From assembly GCA_025084515.1 (NCBI GenBank), contig JAJAGP010000014.1, forward strand, positions 1,306,551-1,370,550: 64,000 nucleotides of DNA, in the 5' to 3' direction. Origin of the DNA: Ancistrus triradiatus (lineage: Eukaryota; Chordata; Actinopteri; Siluriformes; Loricariidae). The translations under genes and the position numbers were made by a program. Positions 60,501-64,000 of this stretch are shown here, one piece after another. The stretch's first letter is position 1. Every line of letters begins with the position of its first letter. The notes below the pieces were generated by a model. That model was given only the letters and a program-made list of their open reading frames with translations. It did no database searches and had not been told where the DNA came from.

Positions 60501-63095
60501 TGTTGAATTTTTTTAAATGATAATTCAGCAATCAAGGAGCTGAATCTTGAATGTTGCATATTCCTGGAGAGTAATTAAGGTAGGCTATTTTCTGCACTTT
60601 TAAAAATGCCAATACAACACAACACAAGCTGTGTGGAATAAAGCAGTTCCACGCCGGGAAAAAGGCTTACAGCAGCATAACCGGTCACCAACATGACCCA
60701 AATGTTGCATGCTGGTTACTTGGACGCAGCCACAACACTGTGCTAAATCAGCAGCAGACAGGCACTAACCAGCAGAAATCAACTGCTGATTCATAGATTT
60801 TTTCATACGGATCAGACACTGTGAAAAAGCAAGCGGATTGCCTCAACATTCAAGTCCAAAGACTACTTAGGTTTATTTACAGCGATATCCCTACCACTGT
60901 TGTGCAACGCAGAGATATTCCATGTTATCTGCCAATCTCTGACCGATGCGTGACCCTATGAGCACATACTGTATTCTGCACATACACCGTATGGACGAAA
61001 GTATTGGGACACACCCCTTAACCAGTGAATTAAGGGGTTTCCTTCAGTCCCATCGCCACAGGTGTATAAAATCAAGCACCTCGTTTCGCAGGCTGCCTGT
61101 ACAGACGTTTGTGAAAGAATGGGACGTTCTAAAGAAAAGGGACCGAATGCATATAGATTTAGAGTGATCTTTTCATCACAGTGAAAAGGAACGGTGACGT
61201 TTTGAAGGTCAATGGTAACTTGGAGAAAAGACATTGTTTAAAGCCTTCTGAAGGTCAATGATAAGCCAGAGTTCCAGAAAGAACTGCAGCGGAGCAAGTG
61301 TGTTTAAAAGCATTTGTAGTACATCATATTCAAGAATGAATCATCCAATAAGAAATCTGTTTAACGATAAATTGTCCAATAAGGTGTCATTTTGTTCTCT
61401 TTTTGTTTTTTTGAAAGTGTTAATAAGGGGATGCTCTGACCTCAACCCCAAACACGTGTCGGATGAACTAGGATGGAGATTGTGAGCCAGGCCTGTTCCA
61501 ACATCAGAAATGCTCTCAAGTGCTGTTATAAATGGGCAACAATTCCCACAGACACAGTCCAAAATCTTAGAAAGCTTTCCAAGATGAGTTGAGTGGTAGA
61601 TTTTATAGCTACAAAGGTGGACCAACTGCATATTAACACCTTTAGACTGGGACGTCACAAAAGCTCCTGTAGGTGCAACGTGGAGGTGTCTCAATACTTT
61701 TGTTCGTATACTGTAGTTTATAACAGGCTCAGAGCTGAACCCAAAACTTCACTCCCAAAGTAAAAGAAAGACTGGGTCAAACCCAAAATGGCGTCTTACC
61801 GGCAAACCAGTTCCCTCATGCAGGTTTTGTCTGGAATCTGTGTTAAAATTCATTTCTCAGGAAAACAAACACTAAAGTTTGAAAGGAGTTTTTGTTGGAA
61901 CAGGAAAAGTTTGATTCAGGCTGGTTCAGCAGAGCAGTGAGGACCGGTGAATCATGGTTCGTGGCGTGGTGTCTTCACAGTCTTGGTACGGCATGGAGGA
62001 GAACGTGCCATGGTGTGGGAGCCTGTCAGATGCTGGAGCTGGTGAGCTGCTTCACTGTTATAAAGTCAGTTAATGCCGTACAGGGGCATAATGCAGAAAG
62101 GTCTGTTACCAGAACTGACCAATTTAACAAGATAATGCTTTTGCCCACGGTGCAAAGTGACTCGAGACCCATCAGGATCGGAAGAGTTCAACTTTACAAG
62201 GGTTTTTCGTCTCACAGTAAACAAAATAGCCAGGAGATGTTTTTAACTACTGTGGTCTTTTTTTTGGAATGTAATACTTCTGATATTTTTAAATCAGTAA
62301 CAGACCAGCACTAACCAGAATAAATCAATTGCTGATTCATATATTTTTTTTGCCCATAAAGATCAGTCGATGTGAAAATGCAACCAGATTGCCTCTCGCA
62401 TTCAAGTCCAAGGCTATTGACAGCATTATCCGTACTACTGCTGTACAACGCAGAGCCAATCCATGTTACCTGCCAATCTCTGACCTACACGTGATCTGAT
62501 TTAGAGCACACACCATATGGACGAAAGTATTGGGACACTCCTGATCCAGTGAATTAAGTCCCATTTCCACAGATGTATAATATCAAATCAAGCAGCTAGC
62601 TATGCAGTCTGCCCTTACAAACATTAGTGAGAGAACAGGTCACCCTAAAGATCTCACTGAATTCAAGCATGGTGCTGTGATAATAATACTGCAATAGGTC
62701 CTTACAGGCATGGTTGGGCGAGTTTGGTTTGGTGTGGAAGAACTCGACAGGCCCAGATTTAAACTTTACAGAGGCTGTTTCGTCTCACATTAAACACAAA
62801 AAAGGCAGGAGATGTTTTTAGAGCTACTGTGGCCTGATATGTTTATATTCTTTTCTGTATAATGTGGAGTGATTCTTAAAACTCTAGGGTACTTTGGTGT
62901 GACTTTCATGACGTAGGATCTGTATCAGTGCTCATCCTGGGGCCTATCTATGCAGATGTAAGGCACGCTGGCATATGGGGCAGCTGATAGAACGTTGAGT
63001 AAACCTTATCAAGCTGTGTGAGAGGCTGACGCAAGACGCACTTACAAGTTCTGATTAGATGCATCTGCTGCATGAATGCAAAGGTAGGTCATGTC
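47603..63095 (-). CDS. dusp22a: DUSP22-type dual-specificity phosphatase, 5'-partial, 4 exons in window
   Basis: This is a JSP1/DUSP22-family atypical dual-specificity phosphatase, which in mammals acts on phosphotyrosine targets and modulates JNK and lymphocyte kinase signalling. Exons 63095-63046, 58244-58170, 54717-54546 and 47791-47603 join to 161 residues, with all introns GT-AG. Visible parts are DMTYLCIHAADASNQNL (with the likely general-acid Asp in AAD), HFKECICFIHECRLNGG, the P-loop HCLAGVSRSTT fitting HC(x)5R, and AYLMTVTNYGWEECL. A 62-residue tail, richer in Q/R than human DUSP22 and longer by about 20, ends YSRYSSDR. Wording is between DUSP22 and DUSP15 and agrees best with the fish dusp22a type. 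The N-terminal MGNGM-type myristoylated start lies outside the window. irf8 follows on the same strand. Confidence 0.88.
48240..48330 (+). repeat. SINE tail, family D
   Basis: It contains GGTAAGTCGCTTTGGATATG and TTCTAAATGCTCC, the 3' end typical of fish tRNA-derived SINEs. Confidence 0.5.
48347..48898 (-). repeat. Dispersed element F, copy 2 (dusp22a last intron)
   Basis: Its reverse complement follows 40987-41530 word by word: CTGCAGTTATTTGATTATTC, then GACCTGGATTTATCCC and TGCAACCAGCCAAT on the plus side. It is inverted relative to copy 1. Confidence 0.65.
49205..49478. mobile_element. MITE, family A, left end lost
   Basis: It retains GTCTGAAGAAGCTTGATCTT, GGTAGCAGCCAGGAAACCAC and the right end GGTGGCCTAAGACTTTTGCA. 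The left inverted repeat is missing. Confidence 0.7.
49479..51078. other. dusp22a intron sequence
   Basis: No exon was recognised. A probable SINE-like repeat lies at 50160-50350 (ATCCTGGTCAGGGTTTGAGG, then AGGATTGGACCCAGGTCC). Confidence 0.4.
51079..52110 (-). mobile_element. Old Tc1-like relic interrupted by an AT tract
   Basis: The end ACAGCGGTGCTTCAAAGTCT at 51079 belongs to the 55470 family. On the minus strand, 52070-51780 reads like the start of the transposase (FGLHQSRVRLGVYRWRQF, then RVTSKQLKAPL and ESTIRR-like). The intervening sequence is deleted or replaced. Confidence 0.65.
51488..51579. repeat. (AT)n microsatellite, ~92 bases
   Basis: An uninterrupted AT dinucleotide run that gives a meaningless YIYIYI reading frame. 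It is likely to be unstable in length. Confidence 0.95.
52111..53027. other. dusp22a intron sequence
   Basis: No exon, gene or clear repeat recognised. Confidence 0.35.
53028..53480 (-). mobile_element. Tc1-like relic
   Basis: The end GACTTGAAAGTTTGTGAACC is followed by AAGTCCTAAAACTAGACGAA. The interior TGATACTACCACCACCACGT is the reverse complement of the HGGGS-coding block. It is a decayed member of the 55470 family, with large deletions. Confidence 0.7.
53481..54545. other. dusp22a intron sequence
   Basis: No additional exon recognised between the Tc1 relic and the P-loop exon. A run of AAAGAAAG repeats lies at 54113-54131. Confidence 0.4.
54546..54717 (-). CDS. dusp22a: dusp22a internal exon (catalytic P-loop)
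   Basis: Acceptor TCCTTTGCAG, donor GAG|GTAATC. It completes the catalytic cysteine codon, then encodes LAGVSRSTTVVVAYLMTVTN and on to QQQLQQFQRSQVSE (57 codons). The arginine of HC(x)5R and the following S/T residues are intact, so the phosphatase looks active. Confidence 0.93.
55470..57066 (+). mobile_element. Tc1-like transposon, full length, inactive
   Basis: Both ~200-base inverted repeats are present (start ACAGTGGTGCTTGAAAGTTT, end CTTTCAAGCACCAGTGTA), flanked by TA. The transposase can be followed from ATGGCACGAACAAAGGAG at 55845 through the DDE core to GGGGTCACAC at 56850. It is cut by many one- or two-base indels, e.g. around 55863, 55885, 55974, 56165, 56275 and 56325. All three catalytic positions can be located, but in different frames. 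It is the best length reference for this family in the window. Confidence 0.9.
57067..58169. other. dusp22a intron sequence
   Basis: No exon recognised. A B-box-like AACCCGGGTCACC near 57415 and CCGCCAGGACCC suggest a SINE fragment at 57340-57440. Confidence 0.35.
58170..58244 (-). CDS. dusp22a: dusp22a internal exon (helix before the P-loop)
   Basis: Acceptor CTTTTTCAG, donor TG|GTGAGAG. Its 75 bases encode LQHFKECICFIHECRLNGGACLVH in three parts of the fold and stop two bases into the catalytic cysteine codon, which is completed by the next exon. Both reading phases fit the neighbouring exons. Confidence 0.9.
58245..60109. other. dusp22a intron sequence
   Basis: No exon recognised. At 59890-60060 there is family-C-like wording (GGCATCTCTAAAAAGTGTCC). 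Confidence 0.35.
60110..60310 (+). repeat. Dispersed repeat, family B
   Basis: ACAAGGTTTCTTCCTTATAA, GGGAGTTTTTCCTTGCCACT, CTCCATTGTAAAAAGTGCTA and AAATAAATCTGAC appear in the same order as in the minus-strand copy at 12336-12556. Confidence 0.65.
60300..60440 (-). repeat. Family-C-like repeat fragment
   Basis: ACATGGACACGGGGAGAACA and TGCAAACTCCACACAG are the reverse complement of the GTGGAGTTTGCATGTTCTCC word typical of this fish repeat. Confidence 0.45.
60981..61716 (+). mobile_element. Tc1-like relic with both ends
   Basis: The inverted ends read ACCGTATGGACGAAAGTATT and CAATACTTTTGTTCGTATAC then TGTAG. Interior words correspond to Tc1 codons (AATGGGACGTTCTAAAGAA as MGRSKE near the start; CTGACCTCAACCCCAAACAC as PDLNP near 61437; GGTGGACCAACTGCATATTA at the end). 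The central transposase is mostly deleted. Confidence 0.7.
62508..62760 (+). mobile_element. Tc1-like relic, 5' part
   Basis: The end ACCATATGGACGAAAGTATT, then CTCACTGAATTCAAGCATGG and GTGCTGTGATAATAATACTG, matches the beginning of the same transposon as 60981-61716. No 3' end is present. Confidence 0.65.
63046..63095 (-). CDS. dusp22a: dusp22a internal exon (general-acid loop)
   Basis: A polypyrimidine tract and TTAG precede 63095; the donor TT|GTAAGT follows 63046. The 50 bases encode DMTYLCIHAADASNQN plus two bases of the next codon. This matches the stretch before the HFKE helix in DUSP22 (YLCIPAADSPSQNL). It is the most 5' exon that I can find in the window. Confidence 0.85.
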
Positions 63096-64000
63096 CTAAG
63101 AGGAAAAAAAACATTATTAGAATATAATATATGGCAGTTCTAAGAATACATAGGAAAGAAACACTTTTAATTTGGATTTCACTCAGCATATACTCGTTTC
63201 ATGCACACGGATTTACATTAGTTACCCCTGGTGTCTCGTTTAAGAGCGCTTTACTCGTTGAACATCACTGCCCTCTTGTGGTCAAGACCCTGTATACTTG
63301 TTCTGCGTTATAATGTGACACTAAATTAAACCTAGGCCGAGCCTAGACCACAATCCATAGCATAGGCGAGTGCGCCCCCTTGCTGGATTGCCCGACAGTG
63401 GCAGCTTGGCAGTATTATGGTCTTGTACTGAATCTTGTTTCTTCTGGTCAGTAGTCCAGTACTGTACGTTCTGTGCCACCACAGTTCAATTCCATCGTTT
63501 GCACTTTCAAGGACTTGAACCTAAAGGAGGCTTTATGTTCCTAAAACAAACTGTCTTCAAGAATAGGTTTGAGTTCTCATTGAGATGCATTACATACATT
63601 TTTTCAAAGTAAGCCATGTTTTATGGGGGGTGCCAATATTTTTGGAGTTGCATGTACACGCTGCAGTGGTCAATTTATCAGGCACTTGTATGATTCCCAC
63701 AATTTTGCCATCATTCACATAAAAAACCCCACCACTGACCAGATACTGTTAGGGTTGTAATCAGGGAGAGTCGTGTTACTGGGTTTGTAAACACACAGTC
63801 TGCGTGTTTACTAGCCTAACAGGCACAGATTAGGTCATTCTTAATTTGATGGTTCTGGCCCTTTGTGATTTTCCGAATAAAGAAGTTGGCGAATAAGTAC
63901 TGTATTTTGAACCACACCTAGGATCAGCTTCTGGTACAAACAGCACAGCAGCCATGGACCACTAACAACTGTGCAAAGGTGAAAATGTCCAACTTCCCTC
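63096..64000. other. dusp22a upstream intron to window end
   Basis: I looked on the minus strand for the preceding GLYLGN-type coding exon and did not find it, so it should lie beyond 64000. Positions 63640-63655 (TTTGGAGTTGCATG) look like the end of another DNA element. Confidence 0.35.

Larger units (their letters stand above)
60755..62840. repeat. Duplicated composite repeat module in dusp22a intron
   Basis: Sequence P at 60755-60980 (AGGCACTAACCAGCAGAAAT, ATTGCCTCAACATTCAAGTC) recurs at 62300-62508. In both places it runs straight into the same transposon head (ATGGACGAAAGTATTGGGAC at 60991 and 62517; period 1526). Sequence Q at 62191-62260 (TTCGTCTCACAGTAAAC) recurs at 62762-62833 (TTCGTCTCACATTAAAC). 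The second module is shorter. Confidence 0.75.

Noticed and set aside
61892..62314. 140-codon plus-strand frame in the dusp22a intron
   Set aside because: It lies in repeated sequence between transposon relics, with no recognisable domain and no fit to dusp22a.

Overview
The window is nuclear DNA from a ray-finned fish. It has intron-split vertebrate genes, many Tc1/mariner-type DNA transposons and small non-autonomous elements, tRNA-derived SINE-like pieces, and AT-rich spacers. The density of Tc1-like copies would fit a catfish or other otophysan, but the sequence alone does not fix the species.

Two protein-coding genes are supported, both on the minus strand. irf8 (interferon regulatory factor 8) is complete: a non-coding first exon ends at 44760, and seven coding exons run from 44648 down to the stop at 38614, giving a predicted 415-residue protein. 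All five DNA-binding-domain tryptophans are present. Upstream of it lies a partial dusp22a (JSP1/DUSP22-type dual-specificity phosphatase). Its last four coding exons lie between 63095 and 47603, and its 5' exon(s) fall beyond base 64000. The probable dusp22a poly(A) signal is about 2.2 kb upstream of the inferred irf8 start. A head-to-tail DUSP22-then-IRF pair is also seen at the human DUSP22-IRF4 locus, so this looks like the sister half of an ancient duplicated block.

Bases 1-38150, downstream of irf8, contain no gene I can recognise. They hold Tc1 copies and relics (3480, 14730, 21449, 24820, 26371, 30388, 32575, 36857), a TA-flanked MITE family with ends like CAGTACTGTGCAAAAGTC, SINE-like fragments, and otherwise unassigned spacer. 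The best structural event there is a Tc1 copy (30388-31579) inserted inside a MITE. That Tc1 copy is itself internally deleted but keeps a 198-codon frame over the DNA-binding half.

Bases 38150-64000 are the two genes plus repeats lodged in their introns and in the short intergenic spacer. A MITE sits about 23 bases inside irf8 intron 7, next to the splice donor. An inverted pair of ~550-bp elements brackets the 5' half of irf8 and the dusp22a terminal exon. The dusp22a introns hold a near full-length dead Tc1 (55470-57066), an (AT)n tract of about 90 bases inside an older Tc1 relic, and a duplicated ~1.5-kb repeat module at 60755-62840.

I found no RNA gene, CRISPR array or novel multi-gene system. 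The points most worth following are the dusp22a-irf8 linkage, the irf8 promoter sites, an in-frame tandem splice acceptor in irf8, and the transposon structures.
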